64,000 nucleotides of DNA from Thermococcus camini (lineage in GTDB: Archaea; Methanobacteriota_B; Thermococci; Thermococcales; Thermococcaceae). The stretch spans positions 1,926,277 to 1,990,276 of the forward strand of contig NZ_LR881183.1 in assembly GCF_904067545.1 (NCBI RefSeq). The letters run 5' to 3'. Position 1 is the first letter of the stretch. The number at the start of each line of letters is the position of its first letter. The notes under the pieces are model-generated. The model did not search any database. It saw only the letters and a program-made list of their open reading frames with translations, and was not told where the DNA came from. Shown piece by piece: positions 26,294 through 38,629 of this stretch. The translations under genes were made by a program, and so were the position numbers.

Positions 26294-27199
26294 ATGAAAC
26301 TCAGGTACATAATACTTGGACTGGCGTTGATTTTCATCATCTGGGTGGGGTACGTTGCCTACGCGGCCTACACCCTCAGCCCCCGCGTTAGCTCCCAGTG
26401 GGGCTACGTTGACGAGAAGACGACGGAGATATGGATAGACGCCAGGCTGAGCAAGCCCCTGCTCGTTCCGGTATCGATCAAAAACCTAACGGTGGTCTTC
26501 TCGGGGATCCCCGTAATGAGAATAGAGAGATTCAAGTACGAGCCCACGAAAACAGAGGTGTCCCTGGTCATAGGGGTAGACAACAGAAACCTCGTGCGGG
26601 GCCTGATAAGCTACCTGGAAAGCGAGCAGAGGGGAGAGGTCGATATAATTCTTAACGGAACGTTCCTAAAGGCTATACCCATCAACCTAGACCTGAAAAA
26701 GGGTATAAGCGAGAACATCCTTGCGTATCTGAACTTCACAGCTGACAGCAAGGAAATCGCGGGAGGGCTGATCAAGAGCCCAGCGGTGGTCGAGACGACA
26801 TTCGACTGGGGAGGGGAGAAAAACGGAAAAGCTGTTCTGGTAGCCCACATGAAACTCTACAACCCCAACAGATTCCCGGTTCCGGTGACAAAGCTCAGTT
26901 TCCAAGCGTACGCCAACAGCATCAAGATTGGTGAAGGAGAAACCTCAAAGAAGACGGTTATCCCAGCGAAGGGATACGCGACCATCGACGTGAGGATGTA
27001 CATTAATGAGGACTCACTGCCCAAGGTCTGGGAAATCCACATAAGAAACGGCGAGGCGAGCAGAGTCACAGCAGACATTTTCCTGAGGGTGAACCTTATG
27101 GGGAACCCCTACGACATCAAACTGGCAAGCTACGAGGAAATAGTCCGGACGCACATAATTGAAGACCTCAACAACCTCCTCAACCAGATGCTCGGCTGA
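26294..27199 (+). CDS. LEA-14/WHy-like membrane-anchored protein
   Basis: A 301-aa protein with an N-terminal anchor (YIILGLALIFIIWVGYVAYAAY) and two beta-sandwich regions. The second (ETTFDWGGEKNGKAVLVAHMKLYNPNRFPVPVTKLSFQAYANSIKIGEGE, read in parts) has the NPNRFPVPV signature of LEA-2/WHy domains. ATG 26294 follows GGTGGG, and CCTTTAAAC at 26252 is a possible TATA box, so it may be transcribed on its own as well as with the exporter operon. Function unknown. Confidence 0.65.
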   Translation: MKLRYIILGLALIFIIWVGYVAYAAYTLSPRVSSQWGYVDEKTTEIWIDARLSKPLLVPVSIKNLTVVFSGIPVMRIERFKYEPTKTEVSLVIGVDNRNLVRGLISYLESEQRGEVDIILNGTFLKAIPINLDLKKGISENILAYLNFTADSKEIAGGLIKSPAVVETTFDWGGEKNGKAVLVAHMKLYNPNRFPVPVTKLSFQAYANSIKIGEGETSKKTVIPAKGYATIDVRMYINEDSLPKVWEIHIRNGEASRVTADIFLRVNLMGNPYDIKLASYEEIVRTHIIEDLNNLLNQMLG

Positions 27200-27254
27200 T
27201 TCTCCAGGGGATGAACTTTTAAATCAATTCTCCTTTCATTTTCCGGTGAGAGAA

Positions 27255-27773
27255 ATGAACGTGAGAGAGATCCACGAGTTCCTCAACGAGATGTGGGAGA
27301 ACATATTCACCCTCAACGAGGAGCTTAAGCTGGAGCTCCCCACGGAGGGCTTTAAGGTTGAAGACGTCGAGGAGGCCTTCGGGGCCTACATCTTTCTCGA
27401 CGGCGAGTGGAGGCTGATGAAGTACCCCCACCCAGCGTTCGAGATAAAGCCCCAGATAGAGGTCGGTGCAACCCCGGAGAGCTACTACTTCGTCGTCGCG
27501 GTTCCAAAGGAGAGGATAAGCGAGAACTTCGTTGGTCTGTTCATTGAGATATTCCCAAGGAGCTTCATCTACGGCGCCCAGGACTTCCTCAGCGACATCT
27601 ACAACTGGAGGCGCGACGGAAGGGTCTCCCCGACCGAAATACTTGAGAAAATCGAAGGGAGCAGTGAAAACCTCTTCCAGCTCGAGGCGAACTTCGGGAG
27701 CGTCGGGGCACTGAAGCAGGGGATTCTGAGGCTGATAGACATCGGAAAGCGCTTCGAAATCTTCGACCTCTGA
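27255..27773 (+). CDS. Uncharacterised Thermococcales protein (possibly DUF3201)
   Basis: A 172-aa soluble acidic protein (MNVREIHEFLNEMWENIF…). It is an alpha/beta fold without catalytic motifs. I believe this is a Thermococcales-specific family (DUF3201), but the number is from memory. ATG 27255 follows GGTGAG by 4 nt, and CTTTTAAAT (27219) serves as TATA. It ends 9 nt before the methyltransferase gene. Confidence 0.65.
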   Translation: MNVREIHEFLNEMWENIFTLNEELKLELPTEGFKVEDVEEAFGAYIFLDGEWRLMKYPHPAFEIKPQIEVGATPESYYFVVAVPKERISENFVGLFIEIFPRSFIYGAQDFLSDIYNWRRDGRVSPTEILEKIEGSSENLFQLEANFGSVGALKQGILRLIDIGKRFEIFDL

Positions 27774-27782
27774 GGTGTCGCC

Positions 27783-28934
27783 ATGAAACCGGAGGAAGCA
27801 TTTCCTGAGGAGCTCAGGGAGTACTACCGCGGCCTTTTTGGGGAGGAAGCGGAGGAGATAATGGCCTCCCTCAGAACGCCGGTGGAGAAGTACTACATCA
27901 GGGTAAACACGCTAAAGACCAGCAGGTCAAAGCTTATGAGCATCCTCCGGAGGGAGGGGCTTAAACCCAAGAGGAGCCCCTACCTCAAGGAGGGGATATA
28001 CTTCGAGAGGGAAGGCCCGAACTTCCCCGACGATTACGAACCCGGTCTTCCGGTCGTCCGCGCCAACAAGTTCGCGAGCGAGAGCGTCTATCAGGGTGCG
28101 ATGCTCTACGCTCCCGGAGTTTTGCAGGCGGACAAAAGAATAAAACCCGGCGACGAGGTTCAGATAAGAGACCCCAGAGGTCTGCTCGTCGGAATAGGCA
28201 TCGCCAGAATGAGCGCCAAGGAGATGGTGGTCTCCACGAGGGGGCTGGCCGTGGAGGTCACCCTGCCCAAGTTCAAGCTCCCGAGCCTGAGCGAGCTGGA
28301 GTCCTTTAGAGAGGGCCTCTTCTACGCGCAGAGTTTGCCCTCGATGGTGGTCGCCCATGTTCTGGAACCGAGCGAGGAGGAGCTGATAGTGGACATGGCA
28401 GCCGCTCCCGGAGGGAAGACAAGCCACATAGCCCAGCTGATGCAGAACAGGGGCGAGATAATAGCGATAGACAAGTCGAGGAACAGGCTCAAAAAGATGG
28501 AGGAGGAACTCAAAAGGCTCGGCGTGAAGAACGTCAAGCCCATCCACATGGACTCGCGGAAGCTCCCTGAGCTGGGAATCCAGGCGGACAAGATACTCCT
28601 CGACGCACCGTGCACAGCTTTGGGAATAAGACCGAAGCTCTGGGAGAGCAGGACACCGAAGGACATAATAGCTACTGCGCGCTACCAGAGGCACTTCATC
28701 AACGCCGCCATAAAGTCCCTCAGAAGGGGCGGTGTTCTCGTTTACTCCACCTGCACGCTGAGCTACGAGGAGAACGAGGCCAACGTGAAGTACATCCTGA
28801 GTAAAGGTTTAAAGCTCGAAGAGCAGAGCATCTTTATAGGTTCGAGCGGTATGGGCATTGATGAGGTTCAGAGGTTCTATCCGAACAGACACCTCACTCA
28901 GGGCTTCTTCATAGCCCGCTTCAGGAAGGTGTAG
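27783..28934 (+). CDS. tRNA m5C methyltransferase, NSUN6-like with PUA domain
   Basis: A 383-aa RNA cytosine-5 methyltransferase of the NOP2/NSUN/RsmB group. A PUA-type RNA-binding domain (residues ~95-165) precedes the Rossmann core. Core motifs: MAAAPGGKTSHIAQLM (SAM site), LLDAPCTALG (motif IV cysteine) and VYSTCTLSYEENE (motif VI catalytic cysteine). An archaeal NSUN6 from P. horikoshii has been described as methylating C72 of tRNAs; this protein has the same architecture. Confidence 0.88.
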   Translation: MKPEEAFPEELREYYRGLFGEEAEEIMASLRTPVEKYYIRVNTLKTSRSKLMSILRREGLKPKRSPYLKEGIYFEREGPNFPDDYEPGLPVVRANKFASESVYQGAMLYAPGVLQADKRIKPGDEVQIRDPRGLLVGIGIARMSAKEMVVSTRGLAVEVTLPKFKLPSLSELESFREGLFYAQSLPSMVVAHVLEPSEEELIVDMAAAPGGKTSHIAQLMQNRGEIIAIDKSRNRLKKMEEELKRLGVKNVKPIHMDSRKLPELGIQADKILLDAPCTALGIRPKLWESRTPKDIIATARYQRHFINAAIKSLRRGGVLVYSTCTLSYEENEANVKYILSKGLKLEEQSIFIGSSGMGIDEVQRFYPNRHLTQGFFIARFRKV

Positions 28935-28936
28935 TC

Positions 28937-30001
28937 ATGGAGTGGAAGAAGTACTCCCTCCTGGGCGTTGGCCTGCTCATAATCATCCTGCTCCTCTGGT
29001 GGGCTGGAACAGGCGACGTGCTGAAGATACTCAAAACCGCCAGGCAGGACTACTTCCTCCTGGCTGTTCTGGCCTACGTCCTGGCGGTAATCATGTGGGC
29101 TCTCCGCTGGCGCGTTCTGCTCAAGAGCCTCGGGATAAAAGTCCCGATGAAGACAATAGTCGGCGGCCTCTTCGTCGGCATCTTCATAAACAACGTGACC
29201 CCCGGCGCGAGGGGTGGGGGCGAGCCGGTCAGGATGTACTACGTCTCCAAGAGAACCGGCGAGCCCTACGGCCACGTTTTTGCCACCATAATGATGGACA
29301 GGATAATGGACGTTATTCCGGTCGTCGTGATGCTCCTCCTGGCGACGGTCCACGTTTACCGGCTCGGCTCCTTCACCCTAACTCTGACGATATTTCTCCT
29401 GGACGTCGTTTTCGCCGCCATAACCCTGGCCACCGTTGGAATCCTCCTCAGCGAGAGGAGAACCAAGAGAATCCTACACTGGTTATACCGCCAGTTCGGA
29501 AGGATAATGCCCAAGAAGGCTATGAAGTACGAAGAGCGGTTTATCAGGGCGGTTGAAGTTGACGTTCCCAGGTTCCAGGAGAACTTCAAACTCCTGATGA
29601 GGCACAAGGTGGCCTTCACCCTCTCCCTTCTGTACTCCTTCGCCTTCTGGTTCCTCGTCCTGCTGCGCTCCTACTTCATCTTCATCAGCATAAACAGCCC
29701 CATCGGCCTCCCGGACGTCATGGTCGTCCAGATGATAGGCATAGTCGTCGGAATGTTCTCGGTAATACCCGGCGGAGCTGGGCTAATAGAGGCCATTAAC
29801 TCTGCAGTCTACGTGCTCCTTGGGATAGACAAGGAGATAGCGGTGACCGCGACGTTGCTGGAGAGGCTGATATCCTACTGGGCACCGACGGCAATAGGTG
29901 CCGGAGTAATGACCCACTTCGGCATCAAGGTGAGTCAGGACAGGAAGCTGGAAGCAAAGGACGACAAGGATATAAACGATGAACCCCAACAACAGGTTTG
30001 A
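28937..30001 (+). CDS. Flippase-like membrane protein (UPF0104, MprF-like), copy 1
   Basis: A 354-aa protein with about eight membrane helices and the family motifs LRWRVLLKSLGIKVP, NNVTPGARGGGEPVRMYYVSK and MFSVIPGGAGLIEA. This is the lysylphosphatidylglycerol-synthase/AglD membrane region family, in which members flip or move lipids or make glycolipids. GGTGT precedes the ATG, 2 bp after the tRNA methyltransferase stop. A paralogue follows directly. Confidence 0.85.
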   Translation: MEWKKYSLLGVGLLIIILLLWWAGTGDVLKILKTARQDYFLLAVLAYVLAVIMWALRWRVLLKSLGIKVPMKTIVGGLFVGIFINNVTPGARGGGEPVRMYYVSKRTGEPYGHVFATIMMDRIMDVIPVVVMLLLATVHVYRLGSFTLTLTIFLLDVVFAAITLATVGILLSERRTKRILHWLYRQFGRIMPKKAMKYEERFIRAVEVDVPRFQENFKLLMRHKVAFTLSLLYSFAFWFLVLLRSYFIFISINSPIGLPDVMVVQMIGIVVGMFSVIPGGAGLIEAINSAVYVLLGIDKEIAVTATLLERLISYWAPTAIGAGVMTHFGIKVSQDRKLEAKDDKDINDEPQQQV

Positions 30002-30012
30002 CGGTGTACTCT

Positions 30013-31092
30013 ATGGACTGGAAAAAGATAGCGTTCTTTACGGGAGCGCTCATAATCATAGGCGCCCTCATCAACTGGGCGGGGGCCCAGGGGATAGCCG
30101 AAATCCTGAAGGGTTCGGACATAAAGTACTTTCTCCTCGCCATTCTGGTGTACGCTGTAACCCTTGTCGCCTGGGCCCTCAGGTGGCAGGTTCTCCTAAG
30201 TGGGCTCGGCATAAAAGCCCCGTTCAGGGCCGTTTTCTCCGCAATCTTCGTCGGGATGTTCTTCAACAACATCAGCCCCGGGGCAAAGGGACTCGGAGAG
30301 TTCATAAGGGTTTACTATCTGGCAAAGAGGGCCAGAAGCCCCTACGGTCTGATGACGGCCAGCGTTATGATGGACAGGATTTTGGATCTCGTTCCGGTCG
30401 CCGTTATGATGGTTCTAGCCACGCTCCACGTCTACCGGCTCGGGCAGATCGAGCTGACCGTGCTGATAATAGTGCTCGACGTTATTCTGATGGGGTTCAC
30501 AGCCCTCGTGGTCTGGCTCCTCATGGGCGAGACCAGGGCTCCGCGTGCTGTATGGAGAATATACCGGCTTTACCACAGGATATTGTCGGGAAGAGCCGAG
30601 AAGCAGAGGGATTTTTTCAGGAACATAGCCGAGAACACAATACCACGCCTCCAGTCGGACTTCCGGTTGCTATACCGGAACAAGACAATCACGATCATTG
30701 CCACACTCCACTCCTTCGTTTACTGGGGTCTCACGATAGTCCGCTACTACCTGATCTTCCTCGCGATACGCTATCCAATAGCACCCATTGATATAACCGT
30801 CGTCCTGGTCGTCTCGATGGTCGTTGGTATGTTCGCCATCGTTCCGGGAGGGGCGGGCATAATCGAGGCAGTCAATTCAGCCGTCTTCATAGCGCTCGGT
30901 ATAAACCCCGAGCACGCTGTTACAGGGGTCATCCTTGAGAGGCTGCTGTCCTTCTGGGGTCCGACGGTCATAGGTTCACTCGTGACCGCAGACTACAAAC
31001 CTGAGGCCCCGGAGGAGATGCCAGTTACCGCACCGGACGAGAAAACTCTGAAAAAGGGAATGGAAGAAACGGACGAAAGGGATGGAGGATGA
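30013..31092 (+). CDS. Flippase-like membrane protein (UPF0104), copy 2
   Basis: A 359-aa paralogue of the preceding protein, with the same landmarks ([50 protein letters not shown]). I start it at ATG 30013, mirroring the first copy (GGTGT then ATG); the frame is also open from a TTG that overlaps the previous stop. The two sequences are clearly diverged, so the duplication is old. Its stop overlaps the NAD kinase start (ATGA). Confidence 0.85.
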   Translation: MDWKKIAFFTGALIIIGALINWAGAQGIAEILKGSDIKYFLLAILVYAVTLVAWALRWQVLLSGLGIKAPFRAVFSAIFVGMFFNNISPGAKGLGEFIRVYYLAKRARSPYGLMTASVMMDRILDLVPVAVMMVLATLHVYRLGQIELTVLIIVLDVILMGFTALVVWLLMGETRAPRAVWRIYRLYHRILSGRAEKQRDFFRNIAENTIPRLQSDFRLLYRNKTITIIATLHSFVYWGLTIVRYYLIFLAIRYPIAPIDITVVLVVSMVVGMFAIVPGGAGIIEAVNSAVFIALGINPEHAVTGVILERLLSFWGPTVIGSLVTADYKPEAPEEMPVTAPDEKTLKKGMEETDERDGG

Positions 31093-31908
31093 GGTTCGGG
31101 ATAGTGGCCAGGAGGGACCGGGAGGCGGCACTCAAGCTCGCCTACCGCGTCTACGACTTCCTCAAGGTCAGCGGGTACGAGGTATGCGTCGACACCGAGA
31201 CCCACAGGCATCTCCCGGAGTTCCAGGAGGAGGACGTATGCCCCCTTGAGGAGTTCGATGTTGACTTCATAATCGTCATCGGCGGCGACGGGACCATACT
31301 GCGGGTCGAGCACAGGACAAAAAGGGAGATACCGATCCTCGGAATAAATATGGGCACGCTCGGCTTTCTCACGGAGGTCGAACCCCACGAGGCCTTTTTT
31401 GCCCTCAGCAAGCTCATAGAGGGGGACTATCATATAGACGAGCGCATAAAGCTGAGGACATACCTCAACGGGGAGAACACAGTCCCCGACGCCCTCAACG
31501 AGGTGGCTATCCTGACGGGAATCCCCGGAAAGATAATCCACCTCAGGTACTACATCGAGAGCGGGCTGGCGGACGAGATAAGGGCCGACGGCCTGATAGT
31601 CTCGACGCCAACGGGCTCGACGGGCTACTCTATGAGCGCTGGCGGTCCCTTCGTCGATCCCAGGCTGGACGTGATCGTTATAGCGCCCCTTGCACCCATA
31701 GCGCTGAGCTCCAGGCCGATGATAGTACCATCTTACAGCACGATAGACGTGAGGAACCTAGCCCTCGAGAGGGAGATAATACTCGCCATAGATGGCCAGT
31801 TCTACACCTACCTGAAACCGGAGACAGAGATAACGATAAAGCTCTCACCCAGGAGAACAAAGTTCGTGCGCTTCACGGACGAGGTCTATCCAAAGTACAC
31901 CATGAGGA

Positions 31909-31925
<17 letters not shown>
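31089..31925 (+). CDS. nadK: NAD kinase
   Basis: Phosphorylates NAD to NADP with ATP or polyphosphate. The 278-aa protein has the GGDGT motif near residue 65, [19 protein letters not shown] and the [15 protein letters not shown] substrate loop. The start overlaps the preceding stop. The end overlaps the convergent DUF835 gene by 17 bp. Confidence 0.95.
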
Positions 31926-33746
<1,821 letters not shown>

Positions 33747-33758
33747 TTAAGGGGGGCT

Positions 33759-35084
33759 TCAAAAACCTCTGCGCCTCGCGAGCCATGAAAGGGCCCTCGC
33801 CGCGCGCTCCGGGGTCGGGAAGTTCTTGATCCCATGCTCCTCCAAAAGCCGAACGCCTTCCCTGACCAGGTCTCCGGCCATGAAGTTGACGATGACCGGT
33901 TTGTCGCATTCGGCCTCGATTACCGCCTTCGCTATCTCTTCGCTTGGAATAAAAATCGGTGGCACGCAGATAACGAGGAGCGAATCCACGTTTTTATCTC
34001 CACAAACGACCTCGATGGTCCTCCGGTAACGCTCATAGTCGGCATCCGCTATCAGGTCTATTGGGTTCTTTACCGAGCACTGGGGTGGGAGAAAAGAGCG
34101 GAGTTCCTCGACGGTTTCATCGCTCAGCCTGGCCATCTCAAGGCCCAGCCTTTCGAGCTTGTCCGTTGCGAGAACGCCCGGACCGCCGGAGTTGGTAATT
34201 ACCGCGACCCTCTTCCCGGCTCGGGTGTACATCTCGAATGCCTTGGCAGCATCGAAGAGCTCCTCCATCTCCTCGACCTCGATAGCTCCAGCCTGCCTGA
34301 AAGCCGCGCGATAAATCTCGTAAGAACCCGCGAGCGAGCCTGTATGTGAAGCCGCAGCTTTAGCTCCGCTCGCGCTCTTGCCGGCCTTGAGGATGATGAC
34401 CGGTTTTTTAGTGCTCGCGTAGCGGAGGGCCTCTAAAAAGCGCCTGCCGTCCTTAACGCCCTCGATGTAGAGGGCTATAGCCTTGGTATTCTCATCGTCC
34501 GCGAAGTACTCCAAAAAGTCGCTCTCGTTTAAATCAGCGGCGTTTCCATAGGAAACGAAGGCAGAAAAGCCAATCCCCTCGTCGTTGCCCATTGCCAAAG
34601 CCGCGCCACCGAAGGCACCGCTCTGACTGATTAATGCCAGCCCACCGGGCTTAACCCTGACCTCAAAGGAGCCGAAGAACTTCCCGTGGACGCCGAAGAT
34701 GCCGGCGCAGTTTGGTCCGATGATTCTGATGCCGTGCTTTCTCGCCTTTTCCACCAGTTCGCGCTCGAGATCAGCGTTCCCAACCTCGGAGAAGCCGGCA
34801 GAGATGACGACGGCGCCCTTGATGAGGGGACCGATTTCGTCTATGAGGGACGGCACGAACTTTGCCGGAATCGCGATTATGGCTGTGTCAACGGCCTCAT
34901 CAAGCGTCTCACGGATTTGGAGGGTTCTCCCGGCGACCTCGACAGTTCCACCCTTCGGGTTGACCGGGATTATTTCACCTTCAAAGCCGCCCTCGACGAT
35001 GTTCCTCAGGATTTCGTAGGCTATGGCGCCATTCTTGAATGAGCCAAACACCGCAACGCGAGAGGGATAAAAGAAGAAGTCCAT
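33759..35084 (-). CDS. ADP-forming acyl-CoA synthetase, alpha-type subunit
   Basis: A 441-aa subunit of an NDP-forming acetyl/acyl-CoA ligase, which makes ATP from acyl-CoA, ADP and phosphate in peptide fermentation. It has a CoA-binding Rossmann domain (VAVFGSFKNGAIAYEILRN, without a long glycine loop), succinyl-CoA-ligase-like domains, GPNCAGIFG and the phospho-histidine loop ISQSGAFG/AASHTGSLAGS. The beta subunit is not in the window. It begins directly after the stop of the upstream gene, so the two are cotranscribed. Which of the several Thermococcales isoforms it is cannot be told. Confidence 0.85.
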   Translation of the reverse strand: MDFFFYPSRVAVFGSFKNGAIAYEILRNIVEGGFEGEIIPVNPKGGTVEVAGRTLQIRETLDEAVDTAIIAIPAKFVPSLIDEIGPLIKGAVVISAGFSEVGNADLERELVEKARKHGIRIIGPNCAGIFGVHGKFFGSFEVRVKPGGLALISQSGAFGGAALAMGNDEGIGFSAFVSYGNAADLNESDFLEYFADDENTKAIALYIEGVKDGRRFLEALRYASTKKPVIILKAGKSASGAKAAASHTGSLAGSYEIYRAAFRQAGAIEVEEMEELFDAAKAFEMYTRAGKRVAVITNSGGPGVLATDKLERLGLEMARLSDETVEELRSFLPPQCSVKNPIDLIADADYERYRRTIEVVCGDKNVDSLLVICVPPIFIPSEEIAKAVIEAECDKPVIVNFMAGDLVREGVRLLEEHGIKNFPTPERAARALSWLARRRGF

Positions 35085-36281
35085 TCACTCACCTCCATCC
35101 ATCTCTCCAGATTCTTCCCCATTCCCTGAATCTTCCACTGAAGCCTCTCCTTCTTCAGGGGGCTCCTCGGTTTCTTCCACCTCTGAGCCGGAGGAACGGC
35201 GCCTCTTTAGAACCACTATGACAAGCACAACCAGGACCACCAGGCCGCCCCAGAGGTAGGGAACGTAATTTGTTTTCTCCTCCGTGACCGTGATGATTAC
35301 TGTGTTGTCCGGGGCGAGCTGGTACGTTCCACCCTCCACATGAACCTCATCGAAGCTTCCGGGGAGCTTGATGACGGCCTGCCACACCTTCTCCTTGGAG
35401 GTCTCCCTGTAAGAGACCTCGGGCTTTGCCACACCGATGACAACCAGGCTGCCGTTTCTCTGGGAGGAGTCGATGCTGACTATATCCATGGTGCCCCTAA
35501 ATCCCTTGATAATATATTCCACGGTGCTTTTGCTGGCCTCCGCCCCGCTGAAGGTGGCGTTGAACTGGACGTAGCCCTCGTGGGGGTCGTAAACCAGGGT
35601 AATGGTTCTGTTGGTCTCATTGAGGAACCGCATAAAAGTGTAGAGGGGCGTGTAGACCTCGATCAGCGGTATGTAGTCTCCCCCCGTCCAGATGGCCACC
35701 CCATCGGTGAAGTCATCCGGTTTGGGGGCCAGGTTCTTGACCTCATAGTCCTCGGGGAGGATCAGCGTCATCTTGTCCCAGGTGTAGGCGAAGACATGTC
35801 CCTTGAAGACGAAGTCCATCGAGCCGGGCAGGGGGCACCTGAGAACCTTCCCGTCGTCGCTTACAAGAAAGTTGGAAATCACGAAGGTGACCGTGGCTGA
35901 CCAGTTATCAAGGACGCGAACAGGGCCTCCCTCAGGAAGGTATATCGTGCTGGAAACGTTGGCCGCCTCAAAGCGCTTCTCAAAGTTGTCCTTGAGGTTC
36001 TCATACACCAGCTGCCGGACAAAGTCCCGAAATTCATCCTCAGCCTTCGTGCTGTTGTTGGAAGCGAGGTTCTCGAAGTAAGCCCTATAGACAGGGTCCT
36101 TCAGAACGGCGTGAACCTTGAAGGTAGCCATCCAGACCTGGGAGCCGTTCACGGTGGTGGGGGCCACTTTGATCACGAAGTCTATGTCAAATAGGGGCTG
36201 GGGATCGTCCGCGGCGGAAGCCACGCCAAAGAGAGGAGTGATGAGAAGAACCGTGAGAATCAGAACCGCCAGCTTCCTCAT
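35085..36281 (-). CDS. Secreted/membrane-anchored beta-rich protein, uncharacterised
   Basis: A 398-aa protein starting at ATG 36281 (GGAGGTGATGG just upstream). It has a signal peptide (LAVLILTVLLITPLFGVASA), a large extracytoplasmic region with several N-glycosylation sequons, and one C-terminal helix (WGGLVVLVVLVIVVL) followed by a KRRR stop and a Glu/Ser-rich acidic tail. No enzyme motif seen. It may be a surface receptor or scaffold; cotranscription with the acyl-CoA ligase subunit is likely but need not mean shared function. Confidence 0.65.
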   Translation of the reverse strand: MRKLAVLILTVLLITPLFGVASAADDPQPLFDIDFVIKVAPTTVNGSQVWMATFKVHAVLKDPVYRAYFENLASNNSTKAEDEFRDFVRQLVYENLKDNFEKRFEAANVSSTIYLPEGGPVRVLDNWSATVTFVISNFLVSDDGKVLRCPLPGSMDFVFKGHVFAYTWDKMTLILPEDYEVKNLAPKPDDFTDGVAIWTGGDYIPLIEVYTPLYTFMRFLNETNRTITLVYDPHEGYVQFNATFSGAEASKSTVEYIIKGFRGTMDIVSIDSSQRNGSLVVIGVAKPEVSYRETSKEKVWQAVIKLPGSFDEVHVEGGTYQLAPDNTVIITVTEEKTNYVPYLWGGLVVLVVLVIVVLKRRRSSGSEVEETEEPPEEGEASVEDSGNGEESGEMDGGE

Positions 36282-36350
36282 TCCATCACCTCCGAAAGAA
36301 TCTCCACAGGCAATAAAAAAGCTTATTGGTTCGTCGCCCAAGGTACCCCC

Positions 36351-37567
<1,217 letters not shown>

Positions 37568-37610
37568 TGTCTTCCCTCCCCATTTTCAAAGATAGACAAT
37601 ATAAAAAAGA

Positions 37611-38384
37611 TTACATAGCCGTGTAACCCCCGTCCACCACAAGCTCCGCTCCGGTAACGAAGCGGGACTCATCAGAGGCAAGGTAGAGGACGGCGTAGGC
37701 AACGTCCATCGGCTCACCGACAAAGCCAACGGGGTTCATCTTGGCGAAGACCCCCCTGCACTGTTCCTCATCATCAACACCCATTTTTTTGCAGGCCTTC
37801 ATGAGCATGGGCGTCCAGATGCTCCCTGGGTGGACAGAGTTAACACGGATTCCGTACTTGGCATAAAGGAGGGCATCGGTTTTGGTCATGAGCCTGACGG
37901 CACCTTTCGATGCATGGTACGGCGGAATTCCCGGAGAACCTACTATGCCGTAGATCGAGGAGACGTTCACTATGCTCCCACCACCGTTTTTAATCATGTA
38001 CGGGACAGCGTGCTTCGTGCAGAAGAAAACCCCTTTGACGTTGACATCCATAACCTGATCCCACTCCCCCTCCGTCAGCTCGTGTGTCGGCTTGTCCGGG
38101 CCAGAGATACCAGCGTTGTTGACAAGTATGTCCAGCTTGCCAAACTCCTCAACGACCTCCCTGAAAACTCTCTCCACCTCTGCCTCGTTGCTAACGTCAA
38201 GTTTCCAGAACTTTGCTGTGCCGCCTTCTGAGATGATCTCCTCAACTACTTTCCTACCGCGCTCCTCGTTCCGTCCGGTAACGGCAACCTTTGCGCCCTC
38301 TCTGGCCAAAAGCTTCGCTATAGCCCTTCCAATCCCGGAAGTGGCACCGGTCACAATGGCCACTTTCCCCTCAACCCTACCCAT
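37611..38384 (-). CDS. Short-chain dehydrogenase/reductase
   Basis: A 257-aa NAD(P)-dependent oxidoreductase of the classical SDR type: TGATSGIGRAIAKLLA nucleotide motif, NNAGISG, catalytic Ser in VNVSSIYG, YHASK (Tyr-X3-Lys) and the C-terminal VVDGGY. An Arg in TGRNEER hints at NADP use. Close relatives are called glucose 1-dehydrogenase or 3-oxoacyl reductase; the substrate cannot be read. TATA (AATTTATAAC, minus strand) is near 38430-38440. Confidence 0.88.
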   Translation of the reverse strand: MGRVEGKVAIVTGATSGIGRAIAKLLAREGAKVAVTGRNEERGRKVVEEIISEGGTAKFWKLDVSNEAEVERVFREVVEEFGKLDILVNNAGISGPDKPTHELTEGEWDQVMDVNVKGVFFCTKHAVPYMIKNGGGSIVNVSSIYGIVGSPGIPPYHASKGAVRLMTKTDALLYAKYGIRVNSVHPGSIWTPMLMKACKKMGVDDEEQCRGVFAKMNPVGFVGEPMDVAYAVLYLASDESRFVTGAELVVDGGYTAM

Positions 38385-38553
38385 AGGCAGGCCCCCATAT
38401 AGTTACGAGTCCATAATTACAACTTGATAGTTATAAATTTTTTCTATTACCACTCTTCCAGAGTGATGAAGCCGGAAAGTTTTAATAATTATGACTTAGA
38501 GGACTGTCCAAAGCTTAAGATTTATAAGCTCGGACTCGGCTTTTCTATCGGGC

Positions 38554-38629
38554 AGCCCCGTGGTGTAGCGGCCAAGCATGCGGGACTTTGGATCCCGCGA
38601 CCCGGGTTCGAATCCCGGCGGGGCTACCA
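38554..38629 (+). tRNA. tRNA-Gln (anticodon TTG)
   Basis: The acceptor stem AGCCCCG pairs with CGGGGCT, followed by ACCA with the CCA encoded. The anticodon arm CGGGA-CTTTGGA-TCCCG shows TTG (reads CAA). The T arm is CCGGG-TTCGAAT-CCCGG. There is no intron. A TATA box (TTTATAAG) is at 38521-38528, about 26 nt before the gene. Confidence 0.97.
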
